DNA of 64,000 nucleotides from Colius striatus (lineage: Eukaryota; Chordata; Aves; Coliiformes; Coliidae). The notes under the pieces were generated by a model, which saw only the letters and a list, made by a program, of their open reading frames with translations, had not been told where the DNA came from and made no database searches. The DNA lies in NCBI RefSeq assembly GCF_028858725.1, contig NC_084767.1, forward strand, positions 17,251,895 through 17,315,894, in the 5' to 3' direction. A program made the translations under genes and the position numbers. Positions 22,103 through 33,431 of this stretch are shown here, one piece after another (within the stretch, counting starts at the first letter, position 1; each line of letters begins with the position of its first letter).

Positions 22103-25100
22103 CTGGCATTTTTTAGAAAAAAAGGAAAACTCCATGTGAGACGAGGCATCAGGGATGCTGCAACGAGCAAGTTCCTCAGAGGCACAGCCCTGTCCTGGAG
22201 ACCTGCACCAGACCTGCAACAGCGGCCACTTTTTGGTTGAATTTATGCTGAGGTCTCTCTACATTAAAAAAAAATCTGAATCCTGTAGACAATGTAATAA
22301 AAAAAGAGGTTTGGGGCTTGGCCATGAACTTGGCGTGGCCACAAGAACGGTCCCACTGAACTCACTGGAGACTGCAACCACTGACGCGCCCTTGTGGAGT
22401 GGGGCTTTGGGGTGAGGACGTGTGGGAGGAGCAGAAGGGAGGAACCACAAATGCTGCTCAGATACCTTCCAGGAGACATAGGGACCTTCAAACCCAGCTG
22501 GGTATCACCCATCACCAACAAGAGCATCTCCAGGAGGGATTCAGTTGCCAAACCACTTTGGCAGCCGTGGTACAAGCAGTGTTTTAGCCTTTGATGTTGA
22601 TCTGACCTTTTGGCAATAGGAACTGCTCACCCTCAGACTGTTGGGGGGGGGTGAAAAAAACCCCAAAGGTGTAAAACTTAAGCAGTGTATTGAGCATAAG
22701 GAAATGGGAGCAGGAGAGATGCCCAGCATTGCCAATGGAAAGCCACAGATGTAACTTTTAGCTATGCAGACATTCAGCTAAAAATCAATATTGCCTAAAT
22801 GGCTTTGAACTTCTACTGGATTTATTCCTCTTGGTTAAACAGGACAAATACCCCTACGAAAGTACAACTTGTATTGCCAAGTAAAATACTTCAACAGCTT
22901 TTACCTTCTCCTTTAGGTCAAGAAGTCCATGCTAAAACTTCAACTATTTTTTCGGAAGGTGAAGGATATCGCCCTTAAACCAAAATGTGGGTGGCTTATG
23001 GAAACGAGAGCCTGGCCCACAGGCTGGACCTGCAGCAGCCTCAGCAGAGAGGCCCTGGACCAGATGGGTCAGAGTGAATAACCTCTGCTCTGCCCTTGCT
23101 GCAGCAGTGGAAATGTACTGGGTGAGCAGGGGAGGGAATTCACATTGCACCTGCCCGAGTCTGGGTTAATGGGATTTACAGTCCTGGCGTTGCCGAGCCA
23201 GGAACTCCTCCTGCCCGAAGGACTCACTGACAGAAAGAAGAGCAAGAGCAGAACTGCTATTTGCTGCCTTCCTGCCAAATAACTGGAGAGATGGCAGATG
23301 CATTTTTCACTTCGCTTACAAAATCAAAATCTAACTTTGTTTAGACAGCACAATGGGGCTAAAGAGAAACCCGAGCAGTACTTCTTGAAGAGAAACCTGT
23401 CAAAATAGTAGCTGTGTTTCAAAGCCAGACAGTGTTTACTTTCCACACCAAGCAAGAAAAATACAGGAGAGAGATGGTTTCACTTTACACAGGTAGTTCT
23501 CACTAATTTTATTAAACATCTCCTGCTTAAATGTTCTTTTGTCAGTGGGAAAAACGAACCCATCCAGTTTTGACTTCTATGTGGGACTCATTCCAAAAAA
23601 ACCTTTGTGCCAAGACTGTCTTTGGAATAACCCCAACAGATTTTGGTCGATGACTACCATAACGGCAGCTGAAAACTGGCCTCATCCAAGCAAAATAATG
23701 GAGACTTCTTCCCTTCTCTGAGAAGCCCCAGGCATGCAGGGCAGCCTGATCAGGAGTTGTGTGGAGGGGATGCTTCAGGAATCGTCCCCCCACTGTCAAA
23801 CCAGTCAGTGCTTTGTACAGCAGTGAGTTACCCACAGCTCTGGTCCCAACAAAGTATCCTTAGCTCCAAGTATTGTCAACTGGCATGGAGGAGGCTTAGC
23901 AAAGGCATGGGTGTAGGGAGCCCTTGGCAGCATCGGGGTCTCTAATGGTGTGTGTTTGGGATGGGATGAGGATGGAGCAGTTGGGAGGTGAAACAGAAAG
24001 TAAGCACAGAACCATTTTCTGTGGCTTTACGATGTGCTGCCATACATGGGCAGGGCTGCCAAACTGCTGCAGGAAGGGCAGCTGGAGGCTGAGCCCTTCT
24101 CTCATCTCCCTTACCCTGTCCACACCTCTGTGCTGTGCTGCTGCCAGCCCCAGTGGTGCTCCTGCCCTCGGGCAGGGCCTGGACATCACCATCAGAACCA
24201 CGTGCTGCACGGGGAGGGTACGTACCGAGGCTGTGCTCTCACCTGCACTAGGAACCCAGTGAAGGGTTTGGAGAACAGGTCTGATGAGGACTGGCTGATG
24301 GAACTGGGTGTGTTTAGTCTGGAGAAAAAGGAGGCTGAGGGAAGACCCCATCACCCTCTGCAGCTGCCTGACAGGAGGTGGGCATTGGTTTCGTCTTCCA
24401 AACAATGAGGAAAAGAGGAAATGGCCTCAAGTTGCACCAGGGGAGGTTTAGATTGGACATTAGGAATAATGTTTTCACCTAGAGGGTTGTTAAGCATTGG
24501 CACAGACTGCCCAGGGAGATGGTGCAGTCCCCATCCCTAGAGATATTCAAAAGACGCAAAGATGAGGTGCTGAGGGACACGGTGTAGTTTAGTGATGGGC
24601 CTGGCAGCGTGAGGTGAGTGGTTGAAATCAATGATCTTAAAGGTCTTTTCCAACCATAATGATTCTATGATTCTCTGACTGTCACTGTTAACAAGGCCAT
24701 CCTCTCTTCCCACATTTGGGACTGCAACTTATGTCCTAAATCAGGAGAGCCTATGCACTGATGCTGAAAGGCACTGGAGTCCCTAATGGCCCCCTGGCAT
24801 GGGAAGGACCCAGATGCCCAAACCACCTGGAGATCCCAGGAACAAATTCCCACAGCAACCTGTGGGAGATGGGTCCCAGAGGCCACGGTCTCTGCACAGT
24901 CTCAATGAAAAAGCCCATCCCATGAGAGATGAGCAGCTCAGCTTGATTGGTTCACAGTGGGAAATGAACTGGCAAATGCCAAACATTTGGGGCAGGAGAG
25001 GAGAGCATTTGCTCTGAAATATCTGAAGCAATCCCACAGCCTGCACAGCAACTGCCACTTGTCACCCTCTCACTCTGAGTTTGCTTCTGATCACTCATCA

Positions 25101-26817
25101 AACATGGTAATGGCAGTCATGCCTTTCCCTGAGTTCACAGGGAAGATTTTCAGGAAGGGGGAGAATTGCACAGTACTGGTAGTGCAGACAGTCCCAAAAT
25201 GTGAGCAGCAGAGCCCTGACACAGCTCTCTCTCACTGGCTGGCATCCACATCCTGCCTGGGAGGGCTCACGTCAGCCCTCCCCCATCCCATCACGGCACT
25301 GGAGTGGTTCAGACACGCACTGCAGGTCGGACTCCTCAAGGCAATTCGAGGAATGCTGGTCCCCATACATCCTGTTTGTACACTCAAAAAGCCTTCCTGG
25401 CAAACTACCCTGTGCCTGTCTCCTTCTTAGAGCTGTGAACGCTAAACCAGGTTCACCCAGCTGAACTGAAAAGCATCACAAGGTCCCCTGTGATTCCCCT
25501 AAACTCACAGAGCCCTGCAGCAACAGCGCATGGCATCTGCCTTCAGGATCTGAGTTGGCTGCTCTTGTCTTTTAGCCATCCCTTGTTCCCATGCCAACCT
25601 CCTGCCTCGCTGCCACGGCATCGCTGCTGGGAACACGGCCCGGCACAAATTCCCTGGGTGCCAGGGAACGGCTCTTGGGACGCACAACGCAGGGGCTCGG
25701 TCAGAAGGAACTGCCAGGAACTTTGTGTGTGCCAAGGGTGGTGACCCATATTGCTGGTTCAGTGAGGACATATGGAGCAACACACAATGCCACTGACCTG
25801 TGTCACAGGGAGTGACATCTCCCCAGAACACACCTCAGGGTCCTGTCTAGGCCAGCCCCACATTGCTGCCTGGCTGTAGCCACTCAGAGGAATCAGCCCA
25901 GGCTCTGAATCACAAACATCTCAATGTACACATTCTTCAGGCTCCAAAACTTCAGTCAAAGGAGACTTTTGTCAAGGAAAGCTCAGACCAGACAGTTCCT
26001 GAAGAAACCCCGACCATGTGATGGCTTGAAACACAACTCCAAAGCCACAAACACAACAACTGTCAGATGACCCTGCCAAAGCACCAGATGCTGCTGCTGG
26101 AAAAACTGTTCTGCAGCCATGGGGTTTGGTCTGCCCTGCTACTGAAGGGAAGGAGGAGGGAGCAGGAGCTGTGAGGCAAAAGGGAAAAAACAAAAAGGAC
26201 AGAAGGAAACCAACTTTATTTCAGTTCCTTAATAAAAGTTGCCAGAGGCTTTGCATGCAGTAGTGTGATGTTCTCTGCCAACAGGTATATGGAGCAGAGA
26301 ATTGCAGCTGACCAGAGCTAAGGGAGATGGTCTCTGGGAGCAACAGACATCTCACCAGCAGCTTAACCTTCAACTCTTGACAGAGCCAAAGGCATCTGCA
26401 GAGTCCAAAGCAAAGGCTGCTGATCTGTGCCAGGAAGCCAGCCATGGATCAGCCCCAACGTCAGCAGCCCCACGCCCAGGGTTTGCCATCTCCTCCCAAA
26501 CAGCTCCATCTCCAACAAAGCAGCCAGAACACTGCCTGAGCACCATCACCTAACCAAACACTTGGTCGCTCTGACAGGAAGAGTAGGATCTGTGAAAACA
26601 AGGAGCTTTGACAGTCCAGTCACCCAGGTTATGGCTTGTGTGTTTGTGAACAAAACTGAGAAGGGCAAAGAGTCAACAGATGAATTGTGCTTAAGTAACG
26701 GCAAGGGAAGAGGCAGCTCTAGTTTGGTTGGGGGCTGGGGCTTGGGCACCAGTCTTTGGCTTCAGAGGACAACAGGGATGGCATCTGTGAGAACAAGCTC
26801 TGGTAAGCGGTACTGAC
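22103..26817 (-). other. JADE2: JADE2 intron upstream of the cassette exon
   Basis: This 4.7-kb intron has a GTCAGT donor and ends at the CCAG acceptor of the cassette exon. It holds one CR1 fragment (24259-24676), a short G8 run near 22645 and no other recognised features. Confidence 0.82.
24259..24676 (+). mobile_element. CR1 LINE 3' fragment in JADE2 intron (antisense to gene)
   Basis: The typical CR1 3' region is present (GTGTTTAGTCTGGAGAAAAA, TTGCACCAGGGGAGGTTTAG, TGCCCAGGGAGATGGTGCAG) and ends in AATGATTCTATGATTCT. It belongs to the same subfamily as the copies at 28.1, 28.7 and 61.3 kb (shared TTGCACCAGG...GGTTTA segment and TGATCTTAAAGGTCTTTTCC-type tail). Confidence 0.93.
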
Positions 26818-26935
26818 CTGGGTAAAGGTCTTTCTCAATAAGCTTCATCTGGAGATGGAAGATCTGCTCCTGGAGTTTACAAATGGTGTGTTTCATTTTC
26901 TCCCGTCTTGTCACCATGTAACAGAGATTTCTAAC
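26818..26935 (-). CDS. JADE2: JADE2 coding exon: basic/coiled-coil segment
   Basis: This 118-bp exon has 39 codons plus one base, encoding [20 protein letters not shown] then [19 protein letters not shown]. It extends the preceding helix ([14 protein letters not shown]) into a likely coiled coil with heptad-spaced hydrophobics (I, L, I, L, M, L, I). The acceptor is a short TTTAG and the donor is GTCAGT at 26817. The terminal G can pair either with AA of the cassette exon (Glu) or with GC of the last exon (Gly), and both give an open frame. This phase compatibility is the basis for proposing alternative splicing. Confidence 0.96.
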
Positions 26936-28099
26936 CTAAAGAAACACAATAAACAGTGTCTGGTTTAGGCAGAGTCAAAGCAAGTCCCCTCGGGCTGTGT
27001 CACTGCTTCTGCTGCCCAGGGACATCCCTGTTCCCCAGGATTTGGTTCTCTTCATCCCACCATCATCCACTCTGCTCCATAAATCCTACCAGGGCCCTCT
27101 GAATGCACCAGGACCAGACATGAGTATGCCTAGTAAAAAATGTGTAATATATATGGGGAAAAAAACCCATTTAGTGAACGATTTAAAGCCTAAATGCCTC
27201 TGTTCTGGCTCTAACAGCCATAGGGGAAGCTGCTCCTCCACCACAAGCACTGGGCACACAAGAGCTGTTAAGAGTCATTTATCTCCAGAGACACAGCTTT
27301 GCTTACCCCAACAGCACTGAGTCTTCCTGCAAAGCCCTGTGGGTGCCCAGGGCAACCTCCCCAAAGCAAAGCAGCCACCTTGGAAACCACACGGCTCCAG
27401 CAGCCTCTTCTCCAGCATGAGGGACGACTTGGCCATGAGCTGGGACCATCCTGCCCACGGGTATGGGGCACCCCAGCAACAATGCCCTTCACACACAGGG
27501 CCATGGAGGATGCTGCATGTAGGGGAGTCTCTCCCTGTCCTGTCTTCTTCTGAACATACTAAGCAAATCCATCTTTCAATTCTCCCATGAAAGACCTGAA
27601 TTCAGAAGCAGGGTTTGCCCCTCGACATCAGTGCTTTTGAGGGCACAAATTCAGCCGGAATCCCACAGCACGCAGGGAGTCAGATGGGGCCAAGCATGCT
27701 GCTAAAGCTCCAAGTAGTCAGGATTAACTTTCAGCACTTGTCACAGCACATCCTGACTCTGCTCTTGACACACATCACTGCACAAAGTGACCAAGATCCA
27801 TGAAATGATTTTTTGATCTTACCCAGCTACAGTAATGGTGCGGACACACGGACTGGTTTATTCTCCCTTTAACTACACATGCCTAACAAAGAAGTTCATG
27901 TCTCTAAAGGATTTGGGAAGTCTCAGAAAGGAAGAAGCTGTAGAAGGAGCACTGCAATGTAGTTATGGAAAGACCCAGCAGACACACAGAGCCTCGAGCA
28001 TCCAAGCATCGCCCTCAGCCCAGCAGCTGCACCACACACATGCCCTGTTCACATCTGACGTGGCAACCTTAAATATATGCCAGATGCTAAGAGGTAATA

Positions 28100-28636
28100 T
28101 TTATGCCCCTGTACTTTGCATTGGTGAGGCTGCACGTCGAATACTGTGTTCAGTTCTGGGCCCCTAACCAAAAGAAAGACATTGTGGTTCTGGAGCATGT
28201 CCAGAGATGTGCAGTGGAGCTGGTGAAGGGAGAATAAGTCTTATGAGGGAGCTGGAGGTGTTCAGCCTGGAGCAACGGAGGCTCAGGAGACCTTATCACT
28301 CTCTACAACTACCAGAAAGGAGGTTGTAGTGAGGTGGGGATTGGTCTCTTTTCCGAAGTAACGGGAGACAGAACAAGAGGAAATGGCCCCAAGTTGCACC
28401 AGGGGAGATTTTAGACTGCAGATCAGGAAGAACTTTTTCATTGAGAGGGTTGTTAGATGCTGACACAAGGCTGCCCAGGGAGGTGGTATAGTCCCCATCC
28501 CTGGAGATACTGAAAAGCCGTGTAATTGAGGTGCTGAGGGACATGGGTTAGTGATGGGCTTGGCAGCGTGAGGTGAGTGGTTGGACTTGATGATCTTAAA
28601 GGTCTTTTCCAACCAAACAATTCTATGATTCTATTT
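28100..28636 (+). mobile_element. CR1 LINE 3' fragment in JADE2 intron (antisense to gene)
   Basis: It runs from CCCCTGTACTTTGCATTGGT (the CR1 LYxALVR region, corrupted) through TTCAGTTCTGGGCCCC to AACAATTCTATGATTCTAT. The octamer tail is well preserved. Frameshifts break the ORF2 remnant. Confidence 0.93.
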
Positions 28637-28740
28637 CTGTCCCCATGATCAGCCCACCGTTGCTCCTTTTGCATGGAGTGAGTGACCCTCCTCCACAGCC
28701 AGTGCAGGGAAGGGGCAGAGCTGGGATGGAGCTATAGGAG

Positions 28741-28972
28741 CTCAAGTTGCACCAGGAGAGGTTTAAATTGGATACCAGGAAGAACTTTTTCGTTAAGCAT
28801 TGGAACAGGCTGCCCAGGGAGGTGGTGAAGTCCCCATCCTAGAGATGTTCAAAAAGATGCATAGATGAGGTGCTGAGGGACATGGTTTAGTTCACCTGGC
28901 AGCGTGAAGTGAGTGGTAGGACTCTATGATCTTAAAGATCTTTTCCAATCGTAACAATTCTATGTTTCTATG
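28741..28972 (+). mobile_element. Second CR1 3' fragment, same orientation, 104 bp after the first
   Basis: It starts abruptly at CTCAAGTTGCACCAGGAGAG and ends AACAATTCTATGTTTCTATG. It is very similar to the corresponding part of the preceding copy. It lacks the upstream region, so it is either a separately truncated insertion or part of a local duplication. Confidence 0.92.
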
Positions 28973-31573
28973 TATGAGGCTACCAATCTGCTGCACATCA
29001 GAGTCTCACAGAACTGCCTGTTGCCCTAAAGCAAATGCCAGGACAGAGCATAGAAAATACAGCTAAATATCCAAGTGATGCTGTTCCAGCTCAGCAGCTG
29101 GTGCTGCTCCCCTACCCCAAATCTGGCCTATGTGGTTACTCACATTCACTCCACATCTACCTGCCAATCCCTGCTGCATTTTGTCCCAGTTCAAGAACTG
29201 TTATTAACCAAGTGGGAAGTCCTAAATGCAAACAGGAAAGCACAAGATGTAAATGCTTGCATGTGCTGGTGCAGCAGTGATCAAGCCCTGATCATCACAC
29301 AGGGCTGCTGCTGACACTCAGCAGCCCCAGACAACAGGGCTACCAAGTGATAGCCCTGGCATCTGCCTTGGGATGGATTTCAGTGCCATGCTTTCTGCCA
29401 GCCCCGTGTGAGGGCGGCTGGAGAGCAGGGCTCCGTCACCATGGCTGCGGCAGCATCAAGGCTTTGTTGAGACTTTCAGAGGAAACGGTTTCGGCTGTGA
29501 AACAGAAAATGCTAATGGCAGCAAACACGATTTGACAGCGTTTGCTCAGCTTCCTGATGCTCTGAGAGAGCAAAGCTGCCTATAATAAGGTAAGGAGAAA
29601 GTGGTCTGACTGAAGGCATGGGCAGGAACGTGCATGGGTATGCCCACACTCAGGTGTGACCCTGATGTCTCCAATTCCATGCTCTCCCTGTCCTCAAATC
29701 CCTCTCTGCAGAGGAAGGCTAGGGTATTTCCACACTTGGGAGGACTGTCCCTACAGGTAAGTAGAGCAAGCCAGGACATCATCCCATGCTTACCTAACGT
29801 CTGCCAACAAAGGCTGTGAGGGCAGCTGGACAACTGTGGCCATCCCCTAATGGCATCAGTCTTACCTAATGATGATTTGGAAACACTCAGGGATGTAGGA
29901 GAAAAAGCTGCTCTTTTTTGTTGACTGCCCTAGCTGCAAATACCAGGCAGTGAGCTATATGCTGTATATTTTACAATGTCCTCTTTTTTTTTTTTTTTGT
30001 TCTGGATTGGAGAAAACATCAAACTAAAATTTCTTTATGAGGAAAACAACTGCCTCTGGCAACTTGCATCCCAAAGTGTTTGGTGATATCTCTTCTCTAT
30101 GATTTGATATTCCTGGAAGAAAACATTACTTGTGCTCTGCTTGGAGACTGCTGGTATTTTCACACGCTTACATAGCTAAACATTACCCAGCACTGCTTCC
30201 CCAAGCCAAGCTTAGATCCTGGTATGAAAGCCTGGAAAATATAGCTTTTTGTTAAAGATAGTTTAAACAACCAGTTCTTGGCAAAAGCTTGTTAAAGAAA
30301 AAAACAAATGGCAAAGAGAGTTTAAAAAGGCCAAAAAGAAAATGGGGGAATTGTATCAGGATTCCCAGGCAATAGCTTTGGTTTGTTGACACTGTGAAGG
30401 GCAGAAATGACAGTGGGTATGAGATGACAGAGGCAAAAACGCTGTCACCTCAGCTGCCTCCATGCCACCTGCCCTGCCGTTTCTGTCTCCCCAACTCTTG
30501 GATCCAGATACTATTATCAGCCTCAAACCCACAACCATTTCTTCCAGATTAATTGCTGGTAACACTAAAAATCAAAGCTGATGCCCTGTGGACACCCTCT
30601 GAAAGCCACCCCTCCAGGCTGCTCTTCTCTGACCCCTATTTGATGTGATGCCTCACTATTTGTAAGTGAAATGGGAGCAGCTGTGAGAGGCGCTGATGGA
30701 CAGGATCAGGTACCTGGGGTGTGCTGGCAGCAATGGGATTTAAACCCCTATCACCCATCTGAGCACTGGACTTTGATTCAGACAGTGTTTACTGTTCCCC
30801 CTCTTGGAAGTAGAGCAAACAAACAGCTCTTCCAGGGCCAGGCAGTCAAACCTGGCAGGGAGTTGCTAAGCAGAGGCTGAAAACTGATGAAGAATGACCC
30901 CACGAAGCCTGAAGGCAACTCCAGAAAATGAGAAATCTGGTAAAACATGTAGTTTTGACACAAAAAAAATAGAAGCGAAGCTGCTGTGCTATGTCTTTGA
31001 ATTAGGCAGTTCCTGGAGCAAAGTGCTGTACCTAGTAATACACAGTGGTTCACTGCAGCTGGAGAAGTCAAGCTGGGAGCAAGTGGAAGCAGAGGGAGGT
31101 GGAGCAGCCTGGTTTAGATTTACAGTATAATGAAGCAGATGAGGAGAAAAAAGTGAGTTGAACTTGTTGCCCTCAGATCCAGCAGCTGCAGCCTGTTGCC
31201 TACAGCTTGGAGCTGGAGACACATGAACAGTGGCACCAGCCCAGCCCAATACAGAGATGGAAACGCAACGCAGCAAAAGCAGGAGCAAAGGAGGGACAGA
31301 CTGGCAGTGATGATAATTATGCATGCAAGGATAAAGGCTGATAGTCACAGAAAAGAGACAAATAGCTTGAAATCCAATTGCTTTTGCACAGTAGAAGGCT
31401 CTCTGGCTCCAAGATTCAGATGGGGTAGTGCAGTGAGAGACCAGAATGGGCTGGACCAGAGCTGAGACACCATGGGGACATGAACACCCTGCTCACCCTC
31501 ACTGTCTGTCTCACCATAGCTTAGTTACACTGCAGACCCATGGCAGCTTGAAGAGAGGGTTCAGGAATATGCA

Positions 31574-31777
31574 GGGACAGCATCACTGCAGGGACAACAT
31601 CACTGCAGGTGCAGCATCACTGCAGTTGCAGCATCACTGCAGGGACAGCATCACTGCAGGTGCAGCATCACTGCAGGTGCAGCATCACTGCAGGGACAGC
31701 ATCACTGCAGGGACATTGTTACTGCAGGGACAGCATCACTGCAGGGACAATATCACTGCAGAGACAGCGTCACCACC
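31574..31777. repeat. 17-bp minisatellite, about 12 units
   Basis: The unit is GGGACAGCATCACTGCA with variants GGTGCAGCATCACTGCA and GGGACAACATCACTGCA. Eleven full units in exact 17-bp register (31574-31760) are followed by one degenerate unit. Because 17 is not a multiple of 3, all frames stay open and translate to a 17-residue repeating pattern, generating long spurious frames. Confidence 0.95.
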
Positions 31778-32969
31778 ACCTTCACTTCCCAGGGAGTGGC
31801 ATGCCCCCTGCAGCACCCTCTGCCCCCCACCCAGGGTACCTCCTCCACCAAGTCAAAGCAACGCTGTTTTCCTACTTTCTCCTTCCCTGCCTGCCCCCTG
31901 AGCCCTTCCATGGCTTTGCAACCCAGGTGGGCTATCAGGAGGCAGACTCAAGCAGACGCCATCGACTCACCCCTCTGGCAGGAGCAGGAGAGAGGGGACC
32001 AGGCAGAACTCGAATTTTAAGCACAGGAAGAGCCTGGCCCCTGTGTGCCAGACCAAACAGCCCTGACCTGCTTGTCCCCAGCCTGCTGCTCCCCCATGCC
32101 GTGCCCATGCCCCCAAGCAGTGCCACTCTGCACCATCCCCTCCCCTGGCTGCTCTCTGCTGTCACACCAGGTGCTGTGCTTCTTTCCCTGCACTTCCTCT
32201 ATTCTCATCTCCATCGCCCCTCCTCCTCTCCAGCCTGCCTTTGCCCCATCCCAGCTCCTTCCCTCCATGCAGCTGTGACAGCCAAATCTGCAGGCAGGCA
32301 GCATGGTGCAGCAGCTCCCCTAATGCCTGCTCTCGCCCAGAAAGCTGCTGTGGAGGTGGCTGCTCCCTCCCCTGTGCAAGAATGCCTTGTATCCAGGGAG
32401 CTGCGGGCACCTGCATCCTCCGGCATGGCTCTGTCTCTGTCCTCACCGGCAGCTCCCCGGGGAGCCAACCCACTTTCCCTGCGACAGGGAAGGGAAGGGC
32501 ATGGCAGGGCAGGGCATGCCCGGTCCCGCCAGCCCTGCAGCTCACTCCTGCTGCTCTCCTGTCCTTCCTGTTTAATGGAAGTAAACAGTGAGTGCTCCTG
32601 TGCTCTGCTGCTGGAAAGCATCTGAGGGGCAGCACAGGAAAATTCTGTGGTTTGAGACTATTAAGATACAGTGGATATAAGCTGCAGCATCATCTGCCTC
32701 CCATCCACCCAGCCCCCTGAGACACCTTTGCCCACAGATATTTGCTCTTTTGAACTCCTGCCTGAGGCTACCACTAACTGATTTCATCAGTGTCAGTGTT
32801 TTGTCAGCAATGACACACGCATGCTGAGCACCATTTTCTTCTCATGAATAGATACAACTATTAAGGGAGTCAAACTGAGCAAGGGGGAACAGGATTTGTG
32901 CTGGCTGCAGGTGCCAGCAGACAATAAAGCAGCATATGGGTACACCATTAAGGGAAAAGCTGTACTCAC

Positions 32970-33431
32970 CCTCTCCAGGTCTTGCCTGAGGTGCATGAAG
33001 AGCTTTAACCGTCGGTAGAGAACATCCTGTTCTTGCTGGGCCAAGTTGTCCACTTCATCCGTTTTTGGTGTCAGCAGTGGTTTGTTGGAATTTGCTTTCC
33101 TCTTCAGCTTCCAGTACTGGTAGACAAAATCCACCAGCGATTCGCTCAAGTCAAGGTTCTCTGCCACCTCCGAAGGCTTCACGAGTTCATAGAAGTCCTC
33201 CTCCAGCTGCTGGAGCTTCTGTTTCCGCAGCGTGACCTTCTCCAAGTCCAGCTGGGCTTGGTCAGGCTCTGTCCGTGCCTCCTCGGGCAACTTGGTGGCA
33301 CCGGTGCTGTGCTCAAGGCAGAAGGATTTGAATTTCACTTCGTCGTTGTCCGCTAGAATAGTCCGCATGTCCAGGTTGTGGTCAAAGGCGCAGGTGACGT
33401 GGAACGCAGTGACGCAGGCGGGCATGGAGCA
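32970..33431 (-). CDS. JADE2: JADE2 coding exon: end of extended PHD2, linker and helical JADE region
   Basis: This is a 462-bp exon of 154 codons in phase 0. Residues 1-41 finish the ePHD: CSMPAC, the HVTC ligand pair (11-14), then [21 protein letters not shown]. Residues 42-64 are a divergent, charged linker ([18 protein letters not shown]...), where it differs most from human. Residues 63-154 form the conserved helical block, [20 protein letters not shown], then the [15 protein letters not shown] motif and a C-terminal amphipathic helix ([18 protein letters not shown]). This block is diagnostic for JADE proteins and probably serves protein-protein contact; that function is inferred. The acceptor is TCCCCGCAG and the donor GTGAGT at 32969. 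Confidence 0.97.

Larger units (their letters stand above)
26936..32969 (-). other. JADE2: JADE2 intron with two CR1 copies and a minisatellite
   Basis: The intron is 6.0 kb, with donor GTGAGT at 32969 and acceptor TTTAG at 26936. It includes CR1 fragments at 28100-28636 and 28741-28972, a T16 tract near 29983-29998 and a 17-bp minisatellite at 31574-31777. The 31.8-32.6 kb part is GC- and CCT-rich and open in several frames without protein similarity. Confidence 0.85.

Noticed and set aside
21825..22109. 94-codon minus-strand frame starting with Met at 22109
   Set aside because: The Met and Pro lie within the intron acceptor; only the part from 22102 to 21974 is exon, and the downstream part is intron after a consensus donor.
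24034..24408. Plus-strand frame of 124 codons
   Set aside because: Enters a CR1 fragment and shows no similarity otherwise.
31609..32625. 338-codon open frame on the plus strand
   Set aside because: Its N-terminal part is the 17-bp minisatellite and the rest is CCT/GC-rich intron sequence open in several frames; no protein similarity, no splice context, and it lies antisense inside a JADE2 intron.
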